DNA from: Deltaproteobacteria bacterium
GTDB lineage: Bacteria; Desulfobacterota; DSM-4660; Desulfatiglandales; Desulfatiglandaceae
Length of the DNA: 51,725 nt
Direction of reading: 5' to 3'
NCBI GenBank assembly: GCA_022340265.1
Contig: JAJDOH010000074.1
Coordinates: forward strand, 1-51,725
Program-made: the position numbers and the translations under genes
Shown: positions 33,517 to 43,156 of the stretch, in pieces
Layout: each line of letters begins with the position of its first letter
Numbering within the stretch: the stretch's first letter is position 1
Notes under the pieces: generated by a model
What the model was told of the DNA's origin: nothing
Database searches by the model: none
The model's input: only the letters and a program-made list of their open reading frames with translations

Positions 33517-35649
33517 ATGAAGAAAGAATACAGTACCATTCGCGTCACCCTTGAAGACAGTGTGGCCGTTCTGACCATTGACAATCCTCCGGTGAATCAG
33601 ATGTCGGCCCAGATGGGGCAAGATTTCAGGGAAGCCGTCACCGAAGCCTTTTCTGATGAAACGGTAAATGCGATCGTCGTAACGGGCACGGGAAAAAACT
33701 TTATCGCCGGCGCCGACATTACACAACTTCAGACTATAAAAGACAGAAATGAGGTTTTTCAAATTGCGCTCACAGCGGCTCGATTCCTGAACGGCATTGA
33801 GGTGGGCCCCAAACCGGTTATTGCCGCCATCAATGGAAATTGCCTCGGCGGCGGACTGGAGACCGCCATGGTCTGTCACTACCGGATTGCGGCACAAGGC
33901 GTAAACCTGGGACAGCCCGAGGTGCAGATCGGCCTCATTCCGGGAGCGGGGGGAACCCAGAGACTGCCCAGGCTCATCGGTCTGCCCAATGCTCTTGAAA
34001 TGATAACAACCGGCAAGCCGATCAAGGCGGACAAAGCGTTTATGCAGGGACTGGTGGACGAAGTGGCACCCCATGATCAGCTTCTTGAAAAGGCTCTTGA
34101 AGCGGCCCGTTCCTTCATCTCGGGAAAGCTTACACTTTCCCTTCGCGTGACGCGCAACATCAATGACCGGCTGCCAAGCGCCGCGGAAAAGACAGCGATG
34201 GTTAATTACGCCAGGTATACGGCCATGCAAAAGGCCAAAGGATATGTTGCCCCTTTCAAGGCAATCGATGCCTTTGAACAGGGACTCAGCTTCGACATAG
34301 AGGCAGACATTGAAAAAGAGGTAGGGCTTTTTGCAGATTGCGCTATATCGGAAGTGGCCAAAAACCTGATTGCCGTCTTTTTAAATACCAGAGCCGCCGG
34401 CAAAGTCCCCAGGATCAAAGGGTTGAAACCGGCAAAAATTACAAAAGTGGCCATGCTGGGCGGTGGTGTCATGGGTTCTGGCATTATCAACCTGCTGCTG
34501 AAAGCAGGCCTTGAGGGAGTGCTCTGGGATATCAACGACGAAGCCATCCAAAAAGGCGTAGCAGCGGTCCGAAAGACCTTCGCTTACCCTATTAAAAAGA
34601 AGAAGATGACCCGGAAAGACCTTGACGGGATGATCGACACCCGCCTAACCACGACCACTGCTCTCGAAGATTTGAAAGATGTGGACCTGGTGATTGAAGC
34701 GGTGCTGGAAGATATGGACGTAAAGCAGGGAATCTGGAAAAAGCTGGAAGATATCTGCAGGCCAGATGTGGTGTTCGCCACCAACACCTCCGCACTCCCC
34801 ATTACGGAAATGGCCACCATCCTGACCGATCCGGCCAGGATGATCGGACTCCATTTCTTCAACCCCGCCGACAGAATGCCGCTTTTAGAGATCATCTGCG
34901 CAAAGAAGACCTCCGATCAAACACTTACCACGAGCGTTGCCTTTGGAAGAACCATCAAGAAAATTCCCATTGTGGTCAATGACGGTCCGGGATTTTATGT
35001 TTCCCGGCAGTTGGGCGGACTTTTTGGGGGCGCCGTTTTTCTTTCCGCCGACGGGGTGGATGGGAGTCTTCTGGAGGAGGCCATGATGGATTACGGAATG
35101 CCCATGGGACCGGCCACCCTGGCGGATCTTACGGGAATCGATATCAACTATCATGTCAACAAAACATTTGAGAAAAGACTGGGCGAAAGATACACGGTGC
35201 ATCCCCTGACCAAAGTTATTTACAATACAGGATGCTACGGTCGGAAAACAGGCGCCGGGTATTTTGACTACAGCGGCGAAAAGCCGGTTCCCAACCCAAA
35301 GGTGGTGGAAGCCGTGCAGGGGTACCTGAAAGAAAAGGGGGTCGCCCCCAGAAAGATGTCGAAACAGGAGATCATCGATGCCATGCTGGCCCTTGGAATC
35401 AACGAAGCGGCGCTCATGATGGAAGAAGGGATCTGCGATCGGGTGCAGGACATGGATCTGGCCATGATCTATGGTACCGGCTTTCCGCCCTACCGTGGCG
35501 GCCTTCTCAGATATGCCGACAAGTGGGGCCTGAAAAATGTGCATGAAAAGCTGCAGGCCATGGAAAAGCAGTATGGTCTGCGGTTTAAGCCTGCAAAGAT
35601 GATCAGGGAGATGGCTGAGTCCGGAAAGACCTTTTACTTGAAAGTCTAG
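33517..35649 (+). CDS. enoyl-CoA hydratase / 3-hydroxyacyl-CoA dehydrogenase fusion (FadB/FadJ type)
   Basis: The protein has 710 residues from ATG 33517, behind AAGGAG; the ATG at 33475 has no ribosome binding site. The N-terminal crotonase domain has E115 ([10 protein letters not shown]) and E135 ([19 protein letters not shown]). The dehydrogenase half begins near residue 300 with [13 protein letters not shown], continues with [27 protein letters not shown] and DGPGFYVSR, and ends in two C-terminal helical domains. It carries out hydration and NAD-dependent oxidation in one chain. The following thiolase and dehydrogenase complete the cycle. The order of catalytic domains is the same as in E. 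coli FadB/FadJ. Confidence 0.93.
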   Translation: MKKEYSTIRVTLEDSVAVLTIDNPPVNQMSAQMGQDFREAVTEAFSDETVNAIVVTGTGKNFIAGADITQLQTIKDRNEVFQIALTAARFLNGIEVGPKPVIAAINGNCLGGGLETAMVCHYRIAAQGVNLGQPEVQIGLIPGAGGTQRLPRLIGLPNALEMITTGKPIKADKAFMQGLVDEVAPHDQLLEKALEAARSFISGKLTLSLRVTRNINDRLPSAAEKTAMVNYARYTAMQKAKGYVAPFKAIDAFEQGLSFDIEADIEKEVGLFADCAISEVAKNLIAVFLNTRAAGKVPRIKGLKPAKITKVAMLGGGVMGSGIINLLLKAGLEGVLWDINDEAIQKGVAAVRKTFAYPIKKKKMTRKDLDGMIDTRLTTTTALEDLKDVDLVIEAVLEDMDVKQGIWKKLEDICRPDVVFATNTSALPITEMATILTDPARMIGLHFFNPADRMPLLEIICAKKTSDQTLTTSVAFGRTIKKIPIVVNDGPGFYVSRQLGGLFGGAVFLSADGVDGSLLEEAMMDYGMPMGPATLADLTGIDINYHVNKTFEKRLGERYTVHPLTKVIYNTGCYGRKTGAGYFDYSGEKPVPNPKVVEAVQGYLKEKGVAPRKMSKQEIIDAMLALGINEAALMMEEGICDRVQDMDLAMIYGTGFPPYRGGLLRYADKWGLKNVHEKLQAMEKQYGLRFKPAKMIREMAESGKTFYLKV

Positions 35650-35657
35650 AGTTCCAT

Positions 35658-35737
35658 CGTCATGCCGGACTTGATCCGGCATCCAGAAATCATATGTAAC
35701 TGATAAGACCTGGATTCCGGCTTTCGCCGGAATGACG
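35658..35737. repeat. palindromic dispersed repeat (REP/MITE-like, VIPAKAGI element)
   Basis: CGTCATGCCGGACTTGATCC begins the left arm and GGATTCCGGCTTTCGCCGGA lies in the right arm, which ends in ATGACG. The arms CGTCATGCCGG..CCGGCATCCAG and CTGGATTCCGG..CCGGAATGACG are complementary, each with its own small stem. In one frame this type of element translates to VIPAKAGIQ, a phrase often seen in spurious ORFs of proteobacterial genomes. It lies between the fadB-like gene and the thiolase in an operon, so it would be transcribed and may form a stable RNA hairpin. Confidence 0.75.
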
Positions 35738-35827
35738 GTAACGAATTCAGGGCTCAATAATCCTAACGGGTTACGAAAACTTTGATCTGTAAAATAGATG
35801 TAAGATCGAAAAAAAGGAGGATTACCC

Positions 35828-37039
35828 ATGAAAGAAGTCGTTATAGCAGGATACCTGAGGACAGCCCAATCCCGTTCCCGGCCGAAAGACCCAGCCAGAG
35901 ACTGGTTCTGTAAAATGAGGGGGGATGAACTCCTGGCCAAACTGTTGCCGGAATTGATCCAGCGAACCGGCATTGACGCGAAGGAGATCGATGATTTTCT
36001 GGTGGGGTGTGCCACCGCAGTAGGGGAGCAGTGGGCCTATGGCGGCCGTTTTCCCATTTTCCTGGCCAACCTGCCTGAGACCATCCCCGCCAAGTTCGTG
36101 GATCAGCAGTGCGGGTCGGCCATGGCGGCGATCCAGATCGGTTTCATGGAGGTGGCACAGGATTTCGCGGATGTGGTCATGGTGGGCGGTTACGAGCACA
36201 TGACCCGAATCCCCATGGGTGGCTATACCACGGACAGAGGATTGATCAAACCCAACATGACGCTCTTTCTCTATCCTGACCTTCAGCACTGGGATATGAT
36301 GAATGCGTTGAATATGGGGATGACGGCGGAAAAACTCTTTTCCCAGACGGATCTGAGCAAAGAAGATCTGGACCGGTGGGCCGTGCGCTCACACCAACTG
36401 GCCGCCAAATCGCAAAAAGAGGGCTTTTTTGATGGCGAAATCATGCCCATAGAGGCCCCCCAGGATGACGGAACCGTTATGACCGTAAAAGAGGACCAGG
36501 CGATTCGGCAAGACGCTACTCTTGAAGGAATGGCCGACCTGAGACCGGCCTTCAAGAAAGACGGCGTGATCACGGCTGGAAATTCGTCTCCTTTGAACGC
36601 AGGTGCTTCCGCCATGCTGCTCATGAGCAAGGAGACCGCAAAGAAGAAGGGGATCAAGCCCCTGGCCACCATACGATCCATCGGTTTTGCCGGGGTCGAT
36701 CCCACCGTTATGGGGGCCGGGCCGGTTCCGGCCAGCCGGAAAGCACTGGAAAAGACCACTCTCAAGGCATCCGACATCGATTTTTGGGAGATCAACGAGG
36801 CTTTCAGCGTTGTGGCCCTCAACTGCATCAGAGAACTGGGCCTGGATCCGGAAACGGTGAATGTAAAGGGCGGAGGGGTGGCCATCGGCCATGCCCTGGG
36901 ATCCACCGGCGCGCGCCTGGTGGGGACCCTAGCTCGTATCCTGAACGAAAAGCAGGGGCGATACGGCTGCGCCAATGCCTGCGTGGGCGGCGGTCAGGGG
37001 GTTGCCACCATTATTGAACGGGAAGAGTACGACTGGTAA
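35828..37039 (+). CDS. thiolase (acetyl-CoA C-acyltransferase)
   Basis: The protein has 403 residues. The nucleophile is C95 in VDQQCGSAMAA, and the second Cys lies in ANACVGGGQGVA. The His motif reads VAIGHALGSTGAR, with Ala where most thiolases have Pro, while the His is kept. AAAAAGGAGG lies before the start. It sits behind the hydratase/dehydrogenase fusion and 12 bp ahead of the 600-residue acyl-CoA dehydrogenase. It should cleave 3-ketoacyl-CoA in the second beta-oxidation operon. Confidence 0.92.
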   Translation: MKEVVIAGYLRTAQSRSRPKDPARDWFCKMRGDELLAKLLPELIQRTGIDAKEIDDFLVGCATAVGEQWAYGGRFPIFLANLPETIPAKFVDQQCGSAMAAIQIGFMEVAQDFADVVMVGGYEHMTRIPMGGYTTDRGLIKPNMTLFLYPDLQHWDMMNALNMGMTAEKLFSQTDLSKEDLDRWAVRSHQLAAKSQKEGFFDGEIMPIEAPQDDGTVMTVKEDQAIRQDATLEGMADLRPAFKKDGVITAGNSSPLNAGASAMLLMSKETAKKKGIKPLATIRSIGFAGVDPTVMGAGPVPASRKALEKTTLKASDIDFWEINEAFSVVALNCIRELGLDPETVNVKGGGVAIGHALGSTGARLVGTLARILNEKQGRYGCANACVGGGQGVATIIEREEYDW

Positions 37040-37051
37040 GGGAGAAAATAT

Positions 37052-38872
37052 ATGGGAATCAATTATTTTAACAGAGACGTCAGAGACCTGAAATTTGTCC
37101 TTTTCGAATACCTGGATATGGACAAACTGCTGACCTATGAAGCCTTTCAGGATTTTGACAGGAAAGACTTCAGCATGATCATTGACGAAGGGCTCAAAGT
37201 ATGTCGCGAAGTGCTGGGCCCCGCCATGCAGGACGGTGACAGGGAAGGGTGCTCCTATGCGGAAGGTCGGGTAACGGTGCCGGCGCCCTTTTATGAATGC
37301 TGGAAAGTGATGACGGAAAACGGCTGGATCGGAACATCCAATAATCCGGAATTTGGAGGGCAGGGTTTACCCGCGGTGGTCAGCGGCATTTTAGGTGAAC
37401 TTTTCACCGGTGCCAACTTCGCTTTTATGACGTATCCCGGCCTGGCGGTGGGGAACGGCCGCCTTATCGAGAATTTCGGAACAGACGAAGACAGGGCCTT
37501 GTTCGTGGAAAAAATGTACACTGGCCGCTGGGGGGGAACCATGTGTCTCACCGAGCCGGATGCGGGCTCGGATGTTGGCTGGCTGCTCACAAAGGCGACA
37601 CCCGATCCCACCTCCGGCGATCCCCGCATCTACAAAATCGAGGGCACCAAGCGCTTTATCACCTGCGGTGAACATGACCTGACCGAAAACATTATCCATC
37701 TGGTACTGGCCCGTATTGAGGGAGCTCCTTTGGGAACCAAGGGGATCAGCTTGTTTATTGTACCGAAAATCCGAGTTAATCCCGACGGCTCTCTGGGTGA
37801 GCAAAACGACGTTTTCTGCGGCGGCATTGAACACAAAATGGGGATTCACGGCTCGTCCACCTGCACGCTTAATTTTGGTGAAAACGAAAACTGCCTCGGC
37901 ATACTTTTGGGAGAACCGGACAGCGGAATGGCCAAGATGTTCCAGATGATGAACGATGCCAGAATCGGTTGTGGGGTCCAGGCGTTAGGACTTACGGCAA
38001 GCGCCTACGATACGGCCCGCAAATATGCCCGGGAACGAGTTCAGGGCCCCCTTTTCTCAAACCGGAACGGAGGGAGAGTCCCGATTATTCAACATGAGGA
38101 CGTGCGGCGTATGCTCATGAACCTCAAATCGGGTACCGAAGCCATTCGCGCCATGATCGGAAAGCTGATGTACTATCTCGATGTGGCCCAAAACGAATCC
38201 GATGAGGCCAAACGTGAGGAGATTGCGCTTCGGACCGAACTGCTGACGCCCCTGGTTAAGGCATATTCTTCGGATTTCGGTTATCTGCTGATCCGTGATG
38301 CGATCCAGATCATGGGCGGAGTGGGATTCTGCAGTGAGTTTCCTGTGGAACAATATGCCAGGGACATGAAAATCATCTCCATCTGGGAAGGGACTTCTTA
38401 TATCCAGTCGCTGGACCTGGTGGGCCGAAAGCTGGGCATGAAAGGTGGCAGTATTTTCCGCAATTGGATACAGGAGATTGTGGCCTTCACCAAGGCACTT
38501 CAGGATGACGCGGATTTCGGATCCGATGCCAAGCTCCTTTATAAGGCATCCCGGGCCACAGGGGATTTCACCATGAAATTCCTGCAGTATTTCCAGGAAG
38601 GAAGACTCTCCCTGATCCCCCTGATCTCCACCCGCTTCCTGGAGTGTTTTGCGGAGACCGCCATGGCCCATTTTATGTTGGAGCAGGGCCTGATAGCTCG
38701 GAAAAAGCTTTCCGGTGTGGATGCAGAATCAGCGGACGGGCTTTTCTATAGAGGCAAAATAGAAACGGTTCGTTTCTTTTGCCGCAACATTCTTCCCAAT
38801 GTTTTTGCGCGGCATATCATTATGGAACAGGAAGACACTTCTGCTATGGATATTCCGGAAGAGGTTTTATGA
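37052..38872 (+). CDS. acyl-CoA dehydrogenase, 600-residue (DmdC/AcdB-like) type
   Basis: The protein has 606 residues and is a paralogue of the one at 7628-9412. MCLTEPDAGSDVGWLLTKA lies at the FAD site, and the Glu of SIWEGTSYIQSLDLVGRKLG is the catalytic base. It has the same long C-terminal helical extension. GGGAG precedes the start. It ends the second beta-oxidation operon; no ETF genes lie there, so the EtfBA encoded at 17255-19069 or another ETF must accept its electrons. A thiolase plus such a dehydrogenase occurs side by side in both operons, suggesting parallel pathways for different acyl chains. Confidence 0.92.
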   Translation: MGINYFNRDVRDLKFVLFEYLDMDKLLTYEAFQDFDRKDFSMIIDEGLKVCREVLGPAMQDGDREGCSYAEGRVTVPAPFYECWKVMTENGWIGTSNNPEFGGQGLPAVVSGILGELFTGANFAFMTYPGLAVGNGRLIENFGTDEDRALFVEKMYTGRWGGTMCLTEPDAGSDVGWLLTKATPDPTSGDPRIYKIEGTKRFITCGEHDLTENIIHLVLARIEGAPLGTKGISLFIVPKIRVNPDGSLGEQNDVFCGGIEHKMGIHGSSTCTLNFGENENCLGILLGEPDSGMAKMFQMMNDARIGCGVQALGLTASAYDTARKYARERVQGPLFSNRNGGRVPIIQHEDVRRMLMNLKSGTEAIRAMIGKLMYYLDVAQNESDEAKREEIALRTELLTPLVKAYSSDFGYLLIRDAIQIMGGVGFCSEFPVEQYARDMKIISIWEGTSYIQSLDLVGRKLGMKGGSIFRNWIQEIVAFTKALQDDADFGSDAKLLYKASRATGDFTMKFLQYFQEGRLSLIPLISTRFLECFAETAMAHFMLEQGLIARKKLSGVDAESADGLFYRGKIETVRFFCRNILPNVFARHIIMEQEDTSAMDIPEEVL

Positions 38873-39009
38873 CCGACTACCGCAAACTACCTGGCAAAGG
38901 AGTTTGAAAAATTGAACGCAGCAATCGATATTCAACCTATACTAAGAACGTCCAAAAAGTTTCCGCATCGCCTACATACGAACCCAGCTTGGTCATGCAA
39001 GCCCGACCG

Positions 39010-42000
39010 TCACCCCGATATTCGATGCCCCGGGACCGTTTGTCCCGCCATCCCGCGTTCTCCCAAATTCCCGTACCGGTGGTAGTCGTTGCATACGGCG
39101 TGCTGGCGGAGGTAGTGCAGCAGTTCGACACGGCCTTCCATCATCACCCGGGAACTGGCCATATACAGTCCGGTTTTCGCTGCCGCGGCAAAGACCGAAT
39201 CCGGCACCCGTTCTTTTGCCGCATACCGGATGCGGTCTATTTTTTCCATGCGGTCGGTGAGCGTCTTGTCGTGTTCGAAGACAATCTCCGCATCCCCGGC
39301 CAATTGCCGGCCTTCGGGGCTGAAAAGAAAATCGGCGGTCGATCCGTTAAAACCCGTCGGGATACTGACACATACCTTACATCCGGTAATTCTCGCCGCG
39401 GCAATGCGTGCCATCAGATCAAAAAGAGAATCGGCTGCATCCATCCTTACCACCACGTTTCCCGCGGGAAGATATCGGAAAAGATTGTCCTGGCCCCGTA
39501 GATGAAAAAAATCCTTTTCTTTTGAAAAGACCGTTTCCCAGCGGTACAGATAGCTGTATATGGCTCGGGCGGTCTTTTCCATCTCCATGGCGTGTCGGCC
39601 CGTCTTGCCCCAGAAGGCTTTTTGTTCCCATTGTCGGGCAAGTTGCAGCAGAGGTCTGTCTTTTTTAATGGGGCCCGACTCCGGCAATCCGGTATCTTCA
39701 AATACCATGAACTGGGAAGTATAATCCGGCCCGCCGGCTTTGATGCCGGAACCGATGGCCGATTTTCCCACGCCGCCGAAGGGCTGACGCAGGGTGATCG
39801 CTCCGGTGGTGCCCCGGTTGATGTAGAGATTGCCGGCGAAAATCTCTTCTTTCCACATCATCTGTTCCCGCTCGTCCAGGGATTCGAGGCCTGAGGTGAG
39901 TCCGTAGCCGGTGCCGTTGGCAAGTTTGATGGCATGCGCCAGGTCATCGGCCCGCATCACGGCCAGAAAAGGACCAAAAAATTCGGTCACATGGGTCACG
40001 CTCCCTTCTGTGACCCCCCATTTGACGCCCGGTGTCCACAGGTGGGGATTGTTGCCGATGTTTTCCGGTTTCAGGGCCCAGGACTCGCCGGGCAGAAGCT
40101 TGGTCATGGCTTGTTTCAATTCCCCACCGGGCCGGTGGACCAGGGGGCCCATCCGGTTTTCAAGATCCCAGGCAGAACCTACGGCCAGGCTTTTGGCTGC
40201 GTCCACCAGGTGCTTTTTGAACCGGGGGTCTTCGTACACCTCTTTTTCCAGGATCAACAGAGAGGTGGCAGAGCACTTCTGCCCGCAGTGGCCGAAGGCC
40301 GAATGGATAACGTTCTTCACCGCCTGGTCCCGGTCGGCCATGGCCGTAACGATGGTGGCGTTTTTTCCGCCGGTTTCCGCGGACAGCCGGACGCTCGGTG
40401 TTTTTGCCAGGATTTTCAGCCCCGTGTCCGTCCCTCCGGTGAGAATGACGAAATCCACCTTGGGATGGGCCGTCAGCCGGTCTCCCGAGGTTCCGCCGTC
40501 ACAAGGCACGAATTGAAGGGTGTTTTTGGATACCCCCGCCCGCCAGAAGCATTGGACCAGTTCCCATGCGGTGAGCACGGCGGCCGATGATGGTTTGAAA
40601 ATCACCGTATTACCGGCGGCAAGGGACGCGGTAATGCCGCCTGCGGCAATGGCCACCGGAAAATTCCATGGCGAAATCACCACGCCCACACCGCGTCCGG
40701 CGGTTTTTACCGTGGGAATCTTTTCCCATTGCCGCACCGTGTGTGGGTAAAATTCTGCAAAATCCACGGCTTCGGAAACCTCTGAGTCGGTTTCCACAAA
40801 CATCTTCCCGGTTTCCGCGGCGGCCGCCCCGATGAGATCTCCCCGGGCCTTTCGCAATTCCACAGCCACGCGGCTCAACACCGCATGCCGGTCTTTTGCG
40901 GACAATCCGCGCCAGCCGCCGGGATCGGTCGCGGCCGTCTCCACGGCCCGCTCCAGATCCTTTTGGTCGGCTAAAGCGAACCGGGCCAAACAGATGCAGT
41001 CTGCGTACTGTGACGGGTCCATGCAGTCCCGAGTGGGCCGGTTGTCGAAAACCTCCTCTCCGGCCACCACCACCGGAATGGTGGCGGGTGTATGGGAAAT
41101 CGCCTTTTTCCATCGGTTTTGAATATCCTCAGCCCATTTCCGGTTGGCGGCAAGGGTCCAATCCGTATCGGGTTCGTTGGTAAAGGCGTTTTTGTGAAAG
41201 CTTCCGATTTTTCGGGAATGATCTTCCACGTTCCGGTCCTGGGTGCGGTGGGCGCCCATAAAGACCGTTTTTTTTCGGGCGCAGGCGTCCAGAAACTGAT
41301 GTTTCAAAAACGCCCACTGACGGGAGGCGGGGTCCAGGCTGGGGGCGTATCGCAGAAAGTTTTCCGGAGAAGTGTTTTCGTCCAGGCGCCTAATCAGGTA
41401 GGCAATGGCGTTGATAAATTCTTCTCTTTTCGCCACCGGGGCGTATAGCAGCATGTCGCCTTCGGTTTCGCAGATGGCCCGCCGGACGTGATCGACCATC
41501 CCCTCCAGCATCTCAAAGCAGAAATAATCGGTCACATGAAACGCTTCGGCCTGCCGTGCCGCATAGGCCAGTTCAAACAGGTTGTGGGAGGCGACGCCCA
41601 GGTGTACGGCGGCGATATTTTCCGGTTGCATGCCGTAGGCCACCATCCGCTTGTAGTTGGCGTCCGTGTCGATCTTTCTTTCATAGGGGGCCGGTGGCCA
41701 GTTGAAAAGGGCGGCTTCCACCAGTTCCATCTCCATATTAGCCCCTTTGACGATGCGAAGTCGGATGGGCGCGCCGCCATCGGCCATCCGCCTTTTGGCC
41801 CATTGGGTCAGATCCTTTTGCACCATAAGGGCGTCGGGCAGATAGGCCTGAAGAGCGATGCCCGCCGAAACATTTTTCAATTCCGGCTGGTCCAGGGTGT
41901 CCATGAACGCCCGGCAGGTGATTTCCATGTCCCGGTATTCTTCCATGTCCAGGTTGACGAATTTGGGAACCCGCGTGCCGTCGGCCCTGGTAAAGGTGTT

Positions 42001-42645
42001 TTTGGCCGCTACGGAAAAGAGCCGGGTCAGCCGCCCTTTGAGCACTTTCACGGTGTGGTCGAAGGCAAGTGAGCTGATCTGCGAGTAGATGGTGGAGATT
42101 TTCACGGAGACGGTTTCGATGGACGGGTTTTCCATGTCCTTTATATAGGTCTTGAGCCGGTTTTCCGTCTCTTCCTCTCCCAGCACCGCTTCTCCCAGAT
42201 GATTGATATTCATCCGGACTCCCTGGCGTTTTCGTTTTTCCAGATGGGCGTGCAGGGCTGCGGGCTCTCCAGGGATGATGGCCCGGCTGGAGGACTCCCG
42301 CATGCGCCCGATCATCTTGGGAACGGAAAGTGTGGGCACATACCGGCCCACTTCCAGAAACATCTGGACCAGAAGCTTTTCCATACGTCCGAAAAAATCC
42401 GGAACCCCGTAGCAGCTCAGCAGACTGTTGACCTGGTCGGCCACGCGCGCGGGATCTGCGGAGCGAAAACTGCGGTCGATGAGCCGGGCCAGCACCACCT
42501 TGTCCATGGGATGGGTCAATAGGCGCTTCATCTGCTCCTGAATGCCCTTTTCCTCGGCAGTGAGCAGTTCGTTGGCCCGCCGCTGCCATTTTTCCGCCAG
42601 GGCTACGGCCTCGTCAATGATGATTTTTTCCCGTTGTTCGTCCAT
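39010..42645 (-). CDS. putA: bifunctional proline dehydrogenase / L-glutamate gamma-semialdehyde dehydrogenase
   Basis: The protein has 1211 residues. The first 500 form an arch plus the FAD-dependent proline dehydrogenase barrel (AYLPDALMVQKDL, RLRIVKGANMEMELVEAALF, VASHNLFELAYAARQ and the ending QFLDACARKK). The rest is an aldehyde dehydrogenase: ISPWNFPVAIAAGGITASLA, AETGGKNATIV with the Glu, and FGHCGQKCSATS with the nucleophilic Cys. It oxidises proline to glutamate via pyrroline carboxylate. There is no DNA-binding N-terminal domain, so it does not autoregulate like E. coli PutA. A C-terminal domain of about 190 residues follows, ending in NDYHRYGNLGERG. It stands alone, convergent with the beta-oxidation operon. 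Confidence 0.93.
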   Translation of the reverse strand: MDEQREKIIIDEAVALAEKWQRRANELLTAEEKGIQEQMKRLLTHPMDKVVLARLIDRSFRSADPARVADQVNSLLSCYGVPDFFGRMEKLLVQMFLEVGRYVPTLSVPKMIGRMRESSSRAIIPGEPAALHAHLEKRKRQGVRMNINHLGEAVLGEEETENRLKTYIKDMENPSIETVSVKISTIYSQISSLAFDHTVKVLKGRLTRLFSVAAKNTFTRADGTRVPKFVNLDMEEYRDMEITCRAFMDTLDQPELKNVSAGIALQAYLPDALMVQKDLTQWAKRRMADGGAPIRLRIVKGANMEMELVEAALFNWPPAPYERKIDTDANYKRMVAYGMQPENIAAVHLGVASHNLFELAYAARQAEAFHVTDYFCFEMLEGMVDHVRRAICETEGDMLLYAPVAKREEFINAIAYLIRRLDENTSPENFLRYAPSLDPASRQWAFLKHQFLDACARKKTVFMGAHRTQDRNVEDHSRKIGSFHKNAFTNEPDTDWTLAANRKWAEDIQNRWKKAISHTPATIPVVVAGEEVFDNRPTRDCMDPSQYADCICLARFALADQKDLERAVETAATDPGGWRGLSAKDRHAVLSRVAVELRKARGDLIGAAAAETGKMFVETDSEVSEAVDFAEFYPHTVRQWEKIPTVKTAGRGVGVVISPWNFPVAIAAGGITASLAAGNTVIFKPSSAAVLTAWELVQCFWRAGVSKNTLQFVPCDGGTSGDRLTAHPKVDFVILTGGTDTGLKILAKTPSVRLSAETGGKNATIVTAMADRDQAVKNVIHSAFGHCGQKCSATSLLILEKEVYEDPRFKKHLVDAAKSLAVGSAWDLENRMGPLVHRPGGELKQAMTKLLPGESWALKPENIGNNPHLWTPGVKWGVTEGSVTHVTEFFGPFLAVMRADDLAHAIKLANGTGYGLTSGLESLDEREQMMWKEEIFAGNLYINRGTTGAITLRQPFGGVGKSAIGSGIKAGGPDYTSQFMVFEDTGLPESGPIKKDRPLLQLARQWEQKAFWGKTGRHAMEMEKTARAIYSYLYRWETVFSKEKDFFHLRGQDNLFRYLPAGNVVVRMDAADSLFDLMARIAAARITGCKVCVSIPTGFNGSTADFLFSPEGRQLAGDAEIVFEHDKTLTDRMEKIDRIRYAAKERVPDSVFAAAAKTGLYMASSRVMMEGRVELLHYLRQHAVCNDYHRYGNLGERGMAGQTVPGHRISG

Positions 42646-42705
42646 GGGATGCCTCCCTGAAAATGGGATGTTTCAGTATCCCTCTTCAAATTGATGTAAA
42701 AGACA

Positions 42706-43074
42706 TGTCACAGAATTTCAACCTATTAATCGAATTTCTTGACAATATGATGGGAACGGTCCTTCTGGACGAAGGCTTGGGTGTTATCCACGGAAATTCA
42801 AAGGAGGAGGAGATCTTCCATGCCCTTAGGAATTCCGCATCCGCTGACTGGGATGAAGGCCCCAGGTTCAATCAACTGCTCAAAGACGCCGGGGAATGAA
42901 AACCGGCTTGAAAGAAACCCCAGCGGTGTCGTGATAATTCGAAAGAAGCGCGTTGTGGAGCAAATCGATTCGAATCAGGCGTGTATAGCAAAAATCTCTG
43001 TACAACGGACAAAGGGGTTATCAAGTCTGCTCCTGACTGGTTACGAGCGACTTTTTAGTCGCGATTTGTTGTAA
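42706..43074 (+). pseudogene. frameshifted fragment of a LuxR-family regulator (paralogue of 45285-46403)
   Basis: From about 42706 to 42899, one frame reads FNLLIEFLDNMMGTVLLDEG, then EEEIFHALRNSASADWDE and QLLKDAGE; a second frame continues with RLERNPSGVVIIRKKRV and VQRTKG to 43074. The intact LuxR regulator has the same order: NLLKYVEEHSLMGMVLLDED, AEEIFRQFRDSSSADWDD, QLLKDC, and then IECPAGGMMVPKQRTV. A frameshift near 42890 separates the halves. The helix-turn-helix and the N-terminal domain are missing. It is therefore a decayed internal piece of a paralogue, on the opposite strand to the intact gene. Confidence 0.7.
43047..43062. terminator. hairpin between the LuxR remnant and the oxidoreductase gene
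   Basis: GCGACT-TTTT-AGTCGC is a perfect six-base stem with a four-base loop, 95 bp beyond the 3' end of the minus-strand oxidoreductase gene. There is no long T-run on either side, so factor-independent termination is uncertain. Confidence 0.3.
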
Positions 43075-43156
43075 TGGCCCTTGTTACCTGTGAGCTCACG
43101 CAAGAATTGTGGATTAATTTTTTTGTGAGTCCTTTGATTCCTCGGTGGAACTGCAA

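Noticed and set aside
34885-36015. 376-residue minus-strand frame containing VIPAKAGIQ
   Set aside because: It is antisense to two firm genes and passes through the palindromic repeat; the phrase is a repeat artefact.
38937-39131. Frameshift at the PutA C-terminus
   Set aside because: The frame already contains the conserved NDYHRYGNLGER ending, so the last residues are only a variable tail.
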